Assembly (NCBI GenBank): GCA_034678545.1
Contig: JAXDBS010000044.1
Coordinates: forward strand, 1 to 64,000
Direction of reading: 5' to 3'
Source: UBA5614 sp034678545
Lineage (GTDB): Bacteria; Cloacimonadota; Cloacimonadia; Cloacimonadales; Cloacimonadaceae
Length of the DNA stretch: 64,000 nucleotides
Positions within the stretch are counted from its first letter, which is position 1. Each line of letters starts with the position of its first letter. The notes beneath the pieces were generated by a model. It worked only from the letters and a program-made list of their open reading frames with translations. It did not search any database and had not been told where the DNA came from. The position numbers and the translations under genes are program-made. Shown piece by piece: positions 33,676 to 42,556 of this stretch.

Positions 33676-34132
33676 AACTTTTCCTTTGAATGTTTTTCTT
33701 TTTTTCTCCATTTCATATGTCCGGGTGATTCAGGCAAGTAAAATTCATCTGTTGCTTGACTTGTTTATGGTTAAGGCGGGACCATCCAAGCTATATCCTT
33801 TTTCAAATCATGGTGTTGTATTCACTTTGGTTAAATGCTCCCCCTGACCCACGTGGAAACCACGCTGGCTCTACCCAGGGTTAGCCCGGGAGGATCCCCG
33901 GAAGATCCAGGGAAGTACCCGGGAAGTGATTAGAGACGAGTTATGGGCAAAGTCATGCAATCCATTCCTGTGCAGATAAATGCAAATCAAGATCGCAGGT
34001 TGTGCATTAACTGCGTATGTGAAATGATAAACCCTGGTTTTCAGATCAGTTGCTCAAAAAGCGTATTTAATTGCAGGAATTATCAATGGATATGGGACTT
34101 GACAAATAACGGATACGCAGTGGATTGAAAAC
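33676..34132. other. divergent intergenic region with G+C-rich repeat array
   Basis: 457 bases between maf (minus) and pgpH (plus), so it should hold both promoters, though neither is clear; TTGACA at 34098 lacks a good -10. A short hairpin, CGTGG-AAA-CCACG, lies at 33852-33864, followed by the tandem repeat at 33871-33925. A 61-codon open frame (33943-34128) ends 4 bases before pgpH but has no good ribosome site. Confidence 0.5.
33871..33925. repeat. degenerate 11-13-base G+C-rich tandem repeats
   Basis: Consecutive units are CTACCCAGG, GTTAGCCCGGGAG (33880-33892), GATCCCCGGAA (33893-33903), GATCCAGGGAA (33904-33914) and GTACCCGGGAA (33915-33925). They fit G-N-N/N-CCCGGGAA, each with a CCCGGG-like palindrome. 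The 13-mer CCCGGGAGGATCC (33885-33897) recurs exactly at 56434-56446, so this belongs to a dispersed family. Confidence 0.65.
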
Positions 34133-36247
34133 ATGAGAAGCAGATACTTGATTTACTGTTTGTTGCTGGCTTTGGTGATAACAGGATTATACAATCTATT
34201 CATGCCGGATCTGGCTTACAACATGGAACAGCATCTTAAGCCCGGCCAGATAGCTGAAAAGGATATCATCGCTCCCTATGATTACCCGATATTGAAATCA
34301 GATAAGCAGCTGGAAGCAGAGAAATTAGAAATCACGCAATCCACTTATCCCGCATACCGGTTGTCGGATGAAGTGCAATATACTGTTTTAACCAAGATCG
34401 ACAGAATTTTCCTGCCCCTGGCAGATCCTGCGGCGCTTTTGGACACCAGCAGCATTATCGGCAGCTTCAGATCCGAAGGGATTGCCATAACACCAGCCCA
34501 AGCCGCATTATTACAAGAGAAAAGAGCCATAACCCAACTGCAAGAGCTGTTAAGAACCGAGCTTTTCGCGGCTTACGAAAAAGGGATTTATAAACAGGTC
34601 AATTCTGACTCCATAAACTTGATCCGACACTCGTCTGTGTTAAAAACCGGTATCGGCGGATTATGCTCAGTGCAACAGGTCAAGGCAAACGTCATGGGCA
34701 GAGTAAGCAATAATGAGTTGCAGAGGTCACTGGAACCCATTCTTGAGCAACTCGTAAGCCCCAATCTTTTACCTGACCCGGATAAACAAAAAGAGATCGT
34801 GGAACAGAAATATGCCAGATTACCGAAATCCATTGGAACCATTTCGGCCAACGAAATAATCATTCGCAGAAACACCCGGATTACGCAGGAAGACTATGAG
34901 AAACTGCAATCACTAATAGCGTCGAGCAGGGAAAGGGAGGATCTGCATAACGGCATGCACAAAATCAAGGCCTCAATCAGTTTGTTTCTGTATTTCCTAA
35001 GTCTGGGTTTGATACTTTACGCCTTCATGGTGCGGTATTACAGCAGCCTGATCCGCCAAGACTACCATTTCTCCTATCTAGCAGCTGGGCTTTCCCTTAA
35101 TGTTTTACTGGCAATAATTAACAACCAGATTCTGGGTTTGCAGACCTTACTCATACCCTTCAGCACAATGATAGTTACCGTTGCCATCCTGATCGATACT
35201 CCTTTTGCCTTTGCCTACAATCTGCTCAGTTTTGCCGGGATTTTTCCGTTTGTGAACTGGGAAACCTTCTCTCCCTTGGTAATGGTGCTTGCCTCAGCAG
35301 TTGTGATTCTGATGGTCGGGAGGATGAAAGAAAGGCACCAGTATTCTCTGATCTGGATCTACCTGATCCTGAGCATGCTCGTTTTAACGACAGTCTTTGC
35401 ATTGTATAAAAGCGATCCGCTCCGCATTCTGCTTGCCAATCTGGGTTATGTTGTCATCTCTTCCACCCTGTCTGTGCTGCTGCTTCTGATCTTTGTGCCG
35501 TTCGTCGAAAAGAAGTGGAACCTCGCAACCCGGCAGGAACTTCTGCAACTGTTGGATTTCAATCATCCCTTGCTGAAGAAAATGGCAGCAGACGCGCCCG
35601 GAACGTATTACCATAGTCTGGTGGTGGGAAACCTGGCCGAAAGGGCGGCTGAAAGAATAGGCGCAAACTCCCTGCTGGCAAGAGTGGGAAGCTATTATCA
35701 CGACATAGGAAAGATCACAAACCCCGTTTTTTTTACGGAAAACAATCCCGATTCAGTGCTAATTCACGACCAGTTGGATCCGAGCGAAAGCGCCGCAGGT
35801 ATCAAGAACCATGTGCAGGAGGGAATCAAACTGGCGGAAAAATACAAGTTACCGCCCCGAGTTTCCGACATCATACTCCAACACCACGGGACTGGGTATA
35901 TCCGTTATTTCCTGGACAAAGCCGAGAAAAGCAATGCGCCTTTCGATTTGGACGAGTTCAGATATGACGGGCCCAAACCCGGCAGCAAAGAAGCTGCCAT
36001 AGTAATGATCGCAGATATCGTGGAATCCGTAGCCAAGTCTTGGGACAAGATTCAACCAGAAGATATCAGGAAAATTCTTTATGACACTGTCCTGAAACTA
36101 ATCCGGGAAGACCAGTTCGACCAAGCGCCCATTACCATTCAGGATTTAAATGAAGTCAAGGAAAGCATGATTCCCATCCTGGAAAGTATTTACCGCAAAC
36201 GCCAGCAGTATCCTGAAAGTTCGGAAATTGAAGAAGAAACAGTGTGA
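34133..36247 (+). CDS. pgpH: PgpH-type 7TMR-HD membrane phosphodiesterase (c-di-AMP hydrolase family)
   Basis: 704 residues in the family order: N-terminal membrane anchor (5-24), extracellular 7TMR-HDED region (~30-280) with the KPGQIAEKDIIAPYDYPI segment, about seven membrane helices (~285-475), and a cytoplasmic HD domain. HD metal ligands are in YHSLVVGNLAE (~492), YYHDIGK (~521), QHHGT (~584) and IADIVES. In Listeria and others PgpH degrades cyclic di-AMP to pApA. A c-di-AMP synthase (cdaA) lies at 51716, so the pathway is complete here. The gene is first in a run with ybeY (20-base overlap), the CNNM gene and others. Confidence 0.9.
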   Translation: MRSRYLIYCLLLALVITGLYNLFMPDLAYNMEQHLKPGQIAEKDIIAPYDYPILKSDKQLEAEKLEITQSTYPAYRLSDEVQYTVLTKIDRIFLPLADPAALLDTSSIIGSFRSEGIAITPAQAALLQEKRAITQLQELLRTELFAAYEKGIYKQVNSDSINLIRHSSVLKTGIGGLCSVQQVKANVMGRVSNNELQRSLEPILEQLVSPNLLPDPDKQKEIVEQKYARLPKSIGTISANEIIIRRNTRITQEDYEKLQSLIASSREREDLHNGMHKIKASISLFLYFLSLGLILYAFMVRYYSSLIRQDYHFSYLAAGLSLNVLLAIINNQILGLQTLLIPFSTMIVTVAILIDTPFAFAYNLLSFAGIFPFVNWETFSPLVMVLASAVVILMVGRMKERHQYSLIWIYLILSMLVLTTVFALYKSDPLRILLANLGYVVISSTLSVLLLLIFVPFVEKKWNLATRQELLQLLDFNHPLLKKMAADAPGTYYHSLVVGNLAERAAERIGANSLLARVGSYYHDIGKITNPVFFTENNPDSVLIHDQLDPSESAAGIKNHVQEGIKLAEKYKLPPRVSDIILQHHGTGYIRYFLDKAEKSNAPFDLDEFRYDGPKPGSKEAAIVMIADIVESVAKSWDKIQPEDIRKILYDTVLKLIREDQFDQAPITIQDLNEVKESMIPILESIYRKRQQYPESSEIEEETV

Positions 36248-36701
36248 GCCGACGCTGATCATCTCAGCCTTGCCACCATCAATGAAGCCAGCCTTGTTTA
36301 ACAGGGTCCTAACGCTTTTCTGCGAAACCATGGGACTCAGCAGCAAACTGATGGTCAGCCTCGCATTCTGTTCTTCGGAAGAGATGAGGCACTTGAATAA
36401 AAAGTACCGAGGGGTGGACGCGACTACCGACGTACTCAGTTTTCCGGCCGATTCAGAATGCAGTCTTTACCCTGCAGGCGAGGATGGTCAAGTCTCTCTG
36501 GGAGAAATTATCATTGACATAAATCACATAGCCGAACTTGATGAAAGTAAAGATACAACCGAGGAAATAACGAAGGTTTTCATCCACGGTCTGTTGCATT
36601 TGCTGGGTTTCGATCACCTGAGCACCAGACAACAGCAGGAAATGACCCTGCTGGAAAAAAAGGTCGAAACGCTGCTCAAACAGGAAGGACATTGTGAGTG
36701 A
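36228..36701 (+). CDS. ybeY: endoribonuclease YbeY (rRNA maturation)
   Basis: Metal-dependent RNase acting in 16S rRNA 3' maturation and ribosome quality control. About 157 residues. The hallmark zinc motif H-G-x-L-H-L-x-G-x-D-H is present as HGLLHLLGFDH near residue 120, and RGVDATTDVLSFP near 63 is also typical. The TTG start at 36228 lies inside the pgpH end; a methionine codon at 36282 would give a shorter N-terminus. In many bacteria ybeY sits directly after the pgpH-like gene, as here, and before a CorC/CNNM gene. Confidence 0.92.
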   Translation: MKKKQCEPTLIISALPPSMKPALFNRVLTLFCETMGLSSKLMVSLAFCSSEEMRHLNKKYRGVDATTDVLSFPADSECSLYPAGEDGQVSLGEIIIDINHIAELDESKDTTEEITKVFIHGLLHLLGFDHLSTRQQQEMTLLEKKVETLLKQEGHCE

Positions 36702-37977
36702 TGACTCGTCTCTTTTATGGATACTGATATTTATCGGCCTATCGGCTTTTTTCTCATCGTCAGAAACGGCTCTTTTTTCCTTAAACAAGCTTCAGCAAAA
36801 AAAAATTGGTAACTCAGGTAAAGCGGCAGATAAAAGAATACTGAAACTACTGTCCAAACCCAAACTGCTCCTGATCACGATTTTATTGGGAAACACCCTG
36901 GTAAACATATCCATATCTTCATTTGCCACTGTGTATGCCCTTTCCCTGAACAAACATTTGGGTCTTGCTTTGAGCAATTCGACCATCATCACTCTGCAAA
37001 TTGTTGTTACTACCATTGTCATATTGCTGGTGGGTGAAATAATCCCCAAACTGGTTGCCTGGTCCAAATCATACAGCATCGCCAAAATATACGCTTTCCC
37101 CCTCCAGCTTATTATGATCATATTCTGGCCGGTCTTGAAACTGCTGGAATTTCTCAGCCTGCTGATGTCCAGGCGGCAGGGGAAGAACCTGGAAGAGGAT
37201 TTGACTACAGAGGAATTTCAGACCCTGATCCATTCCCGCGACACGATGCATACTCTGGAAGAACACGAAAAGAAGATACTAGCGGGTTTGTTCAGATTTC
37301 CCAAGGCAGAGATTAGAGAGATAATGATACCAAGGGTCCAGATCGTGGCAATTGAAGAGTCTCAAAGCATGAATGATCTTAAGAATACTATCATAGAGTC
37401 AGGCTATTCCAGGGTTCCAGTGTTTCGAAACACAATCGATGACATTGTCGGAGTGGCATATGCCAAGGATATCCTGCTGCATCCGGAAATCGGCCGGATA
37501 GTATCTATTATGCGTCCCGCCTGGTTCGTCACTGAGAACATGAAAGTGCAGTCCCTGTTGAACCAGTTTAAAAGCAAAAAAACCCAGATTGCAGTAGTTG
37601 TGGATGAATACGGGGGGACCAGCGGCCTTATTACTTTGGAAGACATATTGGAGGAGCTGGTGGGCGAGATTCAGGATGAATATGATGAAGATGAAGCACC
37701 CACCCTGGAGCATGTTGATAACCATACTTACGTAGTCAATGGCATGTACAGCATCCGCGAACTCAACAATCTGATGTCTGTAGAAATCAATCCAGACGAT
37801 TTTAATAACATAGCTGACTTTCTTCTGGAGCATTTCAATCACGTTCCCAAACATGGCGAAAGATATATATTCGATAACCTCATCGAATTCACAATTCTGG
37901 ACAGCACAACAAGACGAATAAATAAAGTCCGAATGACCCGGCTGGACCTGGAACAACACCCCGAAGCAGAGAAATGA
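36694..37977 (+). CDS. CNNM/CorC (HlyC-CorC) family protein: DUF21, CBS pair, CorC_HlyC
   Basis: 427 residues. An N-terminal CNNM/DUF21 membrane domain of four hydrophobic segments (~1-150) is followed by two CBS units (EIMIPRVQIVAIEESQ; ITLEDILEELVGEI) and a C-terminal CorC_HlyC domain near 345-410. Family members act in magnesium/divalent cation homeostasis. The start is GTG at 36694 with AGGAAGGA ahead, overlapping ybeY by eight bases. A run of nine As (36798-36806), coding for lysines, could be a slippage-prone site. The stop overlaps the next ATG. Confidence 0.9.
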   Translation: MSDDSSLLWILIFIGLSAFFSSSETALFSLNKLQQKKIGNSGKAADKRILKLLSKPKLLLITILLGNTLVNISISSFATVYALSLNKHLGLALSNSTIITLQIVVTTIVILLVGEIIPKLVAWSKSYSIAKIYAFPLQLIMIIFWPVLKLLEFLSLLMSRRQGKNLEEDLTTEEFQTLIHSRDTMHTLEEHEKKILAGLFRFPKAEIREIMIPRVQIVAIEESQSMNDLKNTIIESGYSRVPVFRNTIDDIVGVAYAKDILLHPEIGRIVSIMRPAWFVTENMKVQSLLNQFKSKKTQIAVVVDEYGGTSGLITLEDILEELVGEIQDEYDEDEAPTLEHVDNHTYVVNGMYSIRELNNLMSVEINPDDFNNIADFLLEHFNHVPKHGERYIFDNLIEFTILDSTTRRINKVRMTRLDLEQHPEAEK

Positions 37978-38396
37978 GTTTCCGGAATCGGAAACTGAAA
38001 GAAACAAGATTGAGTGGCAGGCATAAATATCCATCCACGATAAGGATTTGGCTGATTATCTGGTTCATCCTGATCTGGGTACTGTCATCTCTCCCGGCCA
38101 GTGAGGTCACCAGTGATGTCCAATATCTTGACAAAGCAGTCCATTTGAGTCAGTATTTTATTCTAGGCATCCTGGTTTTCCTAAATTTCAGACAGAGGTT
38201 TTTTGGCAGCCTCAACAAGCAACTGGTGCTTGCAATATTTCTGCTTCTGGCGGCAATTGATGAATTCTATCAGCATTTCATTCCTAACCGGGACGTTACA
38301 CTTTGGGACATGATGGCAAATTGGGCTGGTCTGGTTATAGCTTATTGGATTTCAGCAGCCAGGAGGGAAAAAGATGATCGAAATCCGGAATCTTGA
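37974..38396 (+). CDS. VanZ-family membrane protein
   Basis: 140 residues with about four membrane segments. The VanZ-like pattern is visible as AVHLSQYFILGILVFLNF near residue 55 and AAIDEFYQHFIPNRDVTLWDMMANWAG near 92, with the conserved D-E-x-x-Q and R-x-x-x-x-x-D residues. VanZ gives low teicoplanin resistance in enterococci, but most homologues have no known role. It overlaps the preceding gene by four bases and the ABC gene by 23. Confidence 0.85.
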   Translation: MSFRNRKLKETRLSGRHKYPSTIRIWLIIWFILIWVLSSLPASEVTSDVQYLDKAVHLSQYFILGILVFLNFRQRFFGSLNKQLVLAIFLLLAAIDEFYQHFIPNRDVTLWDMMANWAGLVIAYWISAARREKDDRNPES

Positions 38397-39108
38397 TCTA
38401 ACTCTGGGCCGAAAAGTCGTTCTTACCGGGATTAATGCCATGGTGCCGGATGACAGAAATACGGTCATTATAGGTAAAAGCGGCTGCGGCAAGACCATAC
38501 TGGTCAAAGCCATGATCGGCCTTTTCCGTAACTCATCGGGGAGCATATCCATAGATGGGGAAGAAATAGACAGAAAAGGATTGAATCAACGCCATCCGGC
38601 ATTAGGCAAGATCGCGATGCTGTTCCAAAACTCAGCCCTGCTGGATTCATTTTCGGTGTTTCAGAACGTTGCCCTGCCACTCTTTGAAAAGCGGCAAATG
38701 ACAGACAGGGAAATCGACTCAGAAGTCAATCAGGTTTTGGAATTTGTAGGTCTTCAAAACAGCCGTGAACTGTTTCCCTCAGAACTGAGTGGTGGAATGC
38801 GGAAAAGGATCGGACTGGCGAGAGCATTGGTCACGAATCCGCGTTATCTAATCCTGGACGAACCCACAACCGGCCTTGATCCCTTCACGGCAGAAGAAGT
38901 GATATCATTTCTTAAAAAGGTTATCGACTCCCGGCAGTTGATCCCGATCACTATTACCCATGATCCTTTTTGCATAAATGAGTTGGGCGATTATGTAATC
39001 ATAATGGAAGAAGGTAAAGTGGTATTCGAAGGCGTCAAGCAAGATATAAGCAATTCACCGTCTAATATGGCCAAAAAATTTTACAACAGCTTTTTCTTGA
39101 TCGCTTAG
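38374..39108 (+). CDS. ABC transporter ATP-binding protein (MlaF-like)
   Basis: 244 residues. Walker A GKSGCGKT near residue 33, Q-loop MLFQNSALLDSFSVFQNVALPL near 85, signature LSGGMRKR near 141 and Walker B YLILDEPTTGLD near 158. The Q-loop sequence SALLDSFSVFQNV and short length are like the MlaF/MCE-type ATPases that move phospholipids between membranes. The expected MlaE permease and MlaD binding proteins are not in the window; the next gene is on the other strand. The terminator after it marks the end of the pgpH run. Confidence 0.88.
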   Translation: MIEIRNLDLTLGRKVVLTGINAMVPDDRNTVIIGKSGCGKTILVKAMIGLFRNSSGSISIDGEEIDRKGLNQRHPALGKIAMLFQNSALLDSFSVFQNVALPLFEKRQMTDREIDSEVNQVLEFVGLQNSRELFPSELSGGMRKRIGLARALVTNPRYLILDEPTTGLDPFTAEEVISFLKKVIDSRQLIPITITHDPFCINELGDYVIIMEEGKVVFEGVKQDISNSPSNMAKKFYNSFFLIA

Positions 39109-39147
39109 CGGATCGGGTTTACAAGTTATCAGTTAAGCAAAAAAGGA

Positions 39148-39180
39148 GGGGCATGGAATAGAATTCCATAACCCCTTTAT
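39148..39180. terminator. bidirectional intrinsic terminator between convergent genes
   Basis: GGGG (39148-39151) pairs with CCCC (39172-39175), with an inner perfect ATGGAAT/ATTCCAT stem and AGA loop. On the + strand it is followed by TTTATATTTTT; on the minus strand by TCCTTTTTTG. It can end both the ABC transcript and the exported-protein transcript. Confidence 0.82.
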
Positions 39181-39196
39181 ATTTTTGCGGATAGTT

Positions 39197-42100
39197 TTAT
39201 CTGATCAGAATCATCTTGCGGACAAGGCTTTCACCCTTGAATCTTAACTTGTAATAATAGAGACCGTTTGCTGCAGAGACACCGTTATCATTTTTCCCAT
39301 CCCAAAACAGTTTGTGGCTGCCTTTGGCAAGTTTACCCTGGTGCAGGGTCTTCACTTTCTGGCCTTTTATGTTATAAACAGAAAGATCCGCCCAACCATC
39401 ATCCTTGGACAAGCCGAATTCGATTTGAGTTACCTCCTGAAATGGATTGGGGCTGTTTTGTCCTAAACGTAGGATTGGATCACTATGATTGTCAGTTTGT
39501 TCTTCTAAACCGGTGGTTGAGTTTGTGACCTTTTGAGCGTACAATCCGTAAATAGGTGTCTTACCACTGGAGCGCCCGTCGGACCAGATGACAAGAGCCT
39601 TGTTCGGAGTTTCATTAGGCAAAACAGCGATGTGAGGATACTGCTGGATCATGATCTCGTCACAAATCAGAAGGCCGGGATTGGATCCCAGCAAAGTTCC
39701 GTCGCTTTCTATAAATCGCATGTAGATATCAGCGCTTTCATTGTAGTAGTCTTCCCAGGCAACAGCAATCCCGCCGTTGGAAAAACGCGCCAGGCAAGGT
39801 GAGGATTGGGTGGTGTCCCTTTCAACGACGAAAAATCCCATATCCCCCCATAGAGCACTCCCTGACAAGGAATATCTCTGGATAGCCACATCCTGATTCG
39901 AACCAGTCAGGCTTTCTTTCCAAGAAAAAGTGATCTCATTGCCTCCCAGCAAGGAAAATTCATCCTGCTCGCGGCCATAATCAGCCATGGCCACTCCGGA
40001 AGGATCCCATAGTATCTGACCAGTGGGGGATATGAGCTGGCCGTATAAATTTTTAATAAAGTCAGAACGAAAATCCAGCCATCCCACAAAAAGGCCTGCG
40101 GAAGTTACCACTGCTTTAGGTAAGTATTGGCTTAAGTCCCAGTCATTGTAGTTGGAAGTTACAACACCATAATCCGACCAACCGGGGGCAGTCAAGCCTT
40201 CAGGGGACATCAGTTTGGCCCATACATTGAGGGCTCCGAAATCTGCAGGATCCACACTGGTGCGTGTCCAAACATAATATCTCTCCACCAGGGTTTCCAT
40301 CTGACATTCAAAGAGAGCATTGCTGGCGGGGTATTGAGATATCAAGATACCGTCAGCACCCCAAATTCTCTGGTTCCCTACGATTTTTTGACCGTAAATA
40401 TGAAACAATTGCCTTGGCCCAAGAGACGTATCAACATCGTCAAGATTTGACCATCCAATATACAGGGCGCCATCAGTATAAGAAATTTTGGGATTTTTCT
40501 GCCGCAGAGGTTCGCTGTCGGTTACGGCAATTCCTGACTCACCCCATATCCGGTTGCCGCTGGCATCAATAAGTTGCGCATAGATCTTGGGGTTGTTTGT
40601 TCTTTTTTCTTCCCAGACCACGGCAAAGCTTCCATCCGGCAATACAGCAACATCAGGTGAACTCTGATCGTTGCCGGTAAGTGTCGTTACCGGTCTGCCG
40701 TTGACTTCGTAATCGATGCTGCCATCTGGATTGATGCATTGGAAGAAGATTTGATAGCCGAGATTGGCATATCTGGTATCCTGCCAGACAACTAAAGCAT
40801 CATTTTGGCGGGGAAGTACAATCACCTGTTTTAGGGTAGCGTCGCCGCTCAATCCCCAGAACACTTCGGCGCCATTGGAAGGCAGCTGAGTTGATCCCTG
40901 GAAGTTACAAACCTGGTAATAAATCCCGACAGAACCATTCCTCGTATCCATCCAGTTTATAAACAGGTTGTTTCCAGATTTCTTGATCAATGAACCAGAT
41001 TGCTCATTGGGAGCAGAGCAGACTGCAACTCCGTTTTCCTGCCACTCAGCTGCGCCATTTGCTGTCAAATGCTGCATATAAATGTCAATATTGGGAGCGT
41101 TCCCGTTGCGTGCATCATCCCAGACGATATAAGAACCACCTGAGTTATCTGCCGACAACCGCGGGCCAACCTGACCAAAATCTGCAACTGCGACTGGAAC
41201 CCCATCCAAAGACCAAAGACGCTGACCCGTCAGGCTCACTTTTTGGGCGAACAGGTCAGGATCGTCAGCATCATTTCTTTTATCTTCCCAGACAATGATC
41301 ACACCGTTATCACTGGTCTGAACGATACGGGGGTTTTCCTGAGGAGCGGGACTAGGCTGGCCGTTGTCTGAATAGACTATGAAGGGATCAGGCCAGAGCC
41401 TGGATCCTGAAAGGTCAACACGCTGGGCATAGATATCCGGATGAGTATTTCGGAAATCCATCCAGGTAAATACAAAGGAATCATTGTTTATAGGAGCCAT
41501 TTTGATCTTGTTCTGCACACCAGTGCTGGGGCTCAAGGTCAGAGACTGAGCCCAAGCCATCTGACCAGAGGATAAAAAACGTTTTACGTAAAGGGTTTCA
41601 GTGCCTACCAAGGAGTGGACAAAACCTATGATCAATCCTCCAGTGCCGTCAGCCCACATTGTATTATATGATTCGTCACCTTCCATGCCTGTGATCGCAA
41701 TGCCGTTAGTGGCCCAGACAGGAGTGCCGGCAGCATTCAGATGTTGGCCATATATGTCCTTGCCCGGATTCCTTGAATCTTCCCATACTATATAGGCTCC
41801 TCCGGCATTATCCGGTTCTATGTTAAGTGAGATTTGGATTTCTGGATAGACACATACTGGAGCGCCACCAGTCTGCCACAGCAGTTGCCCATCAGTATTT
41901 ATCTTTTGGGCATAAACATTACCGTCCACATCGTCAGAGAAATCTATCCAGGCTATAATGAAATTACCATCCGAAGTTCTGGTAATGACTGGATCTTCCT
42001 GCCTGTCGATTTTACCGTCCACCAACAGGGGCTGTCCCCAAACCATGTTACCAGCGGAATTGACTTTCTGGGCATACAGGTCACGGGCTCCCAGTTTTGT

Positions 42101-42262
42101 GTCTGACCAAACATAGATGGCACAACCATCATCTGTCTCAGTTCCCGTGCGGAACCATTCGATATTTACACCTTGCCTGAGCGGAATAGCTTCGGGCCAT
42201 TCCTGAGCAAACAATAAAGCACTGCAGGAGATCATCAATAAGACCAAAATGTATTTCTGCAC
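39197..42262 (-). CDS. large exported WxDxR-repeat protein with C-terminal sorting domain
   Basis: About 1021 residues: signal peptide ending SCSALLFAQ, then ten or more imperfect ~55-residue repeats of the form IVWEDSRN-DIYGQ-...-G-W-...-GIA, likely beta-propeller blades, then LGQNSPNPF and an FlgD-like sorting domain (last ~80 residues) ending KMILIR. The terminal domain resembles that of the 10664-14170 protein, so both probably use the same type IX-like export and surface attachment. No catalytic motif is visible. The frame opens with ATG at 42277, but GGAGG lies within it, six bases before a GTG at 42262, so I prefer 42262. Confidence 0.8.
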   Translation of the reverse strand: MQKYILVLLMISCSALLFAQEWPEAIPLRQGVNIEWFRTGTETDDGCAIYVWSDTKLGARDLYAQKVNSAGNMVWGQPLLVDGKIDRQEDPVITRTSDGNFIIAWIDFSDDVDGNVYAQKINTDGQLLWQTGGAPVCVYPEIQISLNIEPDNAGGAYIVWEDSRNPGKDIYGQHLNAAGTPVWATNGIAITGMEGDESYNTMWADGTGGLIIGFVHSLVGTETLYVKRFLSSGQMAWAQSLTLSPSTGVQNKIKMAPINNDSFVFTWMDFRNTHPDIYAQRVDLSGSRLWPDPFIVYSDNGQPSPAPQENPRIVQTSDNGVIIVWEDKRNDADDPDLFAQKVSLTGQRLWSLDGVPVAVADFGQVGPRLSADNSGGSYIVWDDARNGNAPNIDIYMQHLTANGAAEWQENGVAVCSAPNEQSGSLIKKSGNNLFINWMDTRNGSVGIYYQVCNFQGSTQLPSNGAEVFWGLSGDATLKQVIVLPRQNDALVVWQDTRYANLGYQIFFQCINPDGSIDYEVNGRPVTTLTGNDQSSPDVAVLPDGSFAVVWEEKRTNNPKIYAQLIDASGNRIWGESGIAVTDSEPLRQKNPKISYTDGALYIGWSNLDDVDTSLGPRQLFHIYGQKIVGNQRIWGADGILISQYPASNALFECQMETLVERYYVWTRTSVDPADFGALNVWAKLMSPEGLTAPGWSDYGVVTSNYNDWDLSQYLPKAVVTSAGLFVGWLDFRSDFIKNLYGQLISPTGQILWDPSGVAMADYGREQDEFSLLGGNEITFSWKESLTGSNQDVAIQRYSLSGSALWGDMGFFVVERDTTQSSPCLARFSNGGIAVAWEDYYNESADIYMRFIESDGTLLGSNPGLLICDEIMIQQYPHIAVLPNETPNKALVIWSDGRSSGKTPIYGLYAQKVTNSTTGLEEQTDNHSDPILRLGQNSPNPFQEVTQIEFGLSKDDGWADLSVYNIKGQKVKTLHQGKLAKGSHKLFWDGKNDNGVSAANGLYYYKLRFKGESLVRKMILIR

Positions 42263-42423
42263 TATATCCTCCGTCATATTTTTTGACCTTTATCATATGC
42301 AAATTACTTTCCAATGAACAAACTGTTTGGTTTTGAGTTCTTTCTGAGAGTAATTAAATCAATGCTGGACTTAATGATGGATTAGATAGAGAAAAAAGGA
42401 TGGAAAAATAACTGTTTTTTCGG

Positions 42424-42454
42424 TTGACAAAATGATAACCTTCTGAATTATAAT
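42424..42454 (+). promoter_or_regulatory. sigma-70-type promoter of nrdD
   Basis: Perfect TTGACA (42424-42429) and TATAAT (42449-42454) with a 19-base spacer, about 100 bases before the nrdD ATG. No NrdR box (ACACwATATwTTGTGT type) was seen nearby. Confidence 0.6.
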
Positions 42455-42556
42455 AAAACATAACTTCATCGTAAAGAAACGTGATTTTAAACTTTATGAT
42501 CATAATGCACTGATAATAAACTAGATAACCAACGGCATCAGGAAGGTGGAACTCAT

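Noticed and set aside
33943..34128. 61-codon cysteine-containing open frame just before pgpH
   Set aside because: It has no good ribosome site, unremarkable composition and no recognisable family; the small gap to pgpH is suggestive but not enough to call a gene.
36798..36806. Nine-A run as a programmed slippage site in the CNNM gene
   Set aside because: The frame is intact on both sides and no alternative product of interest is created.
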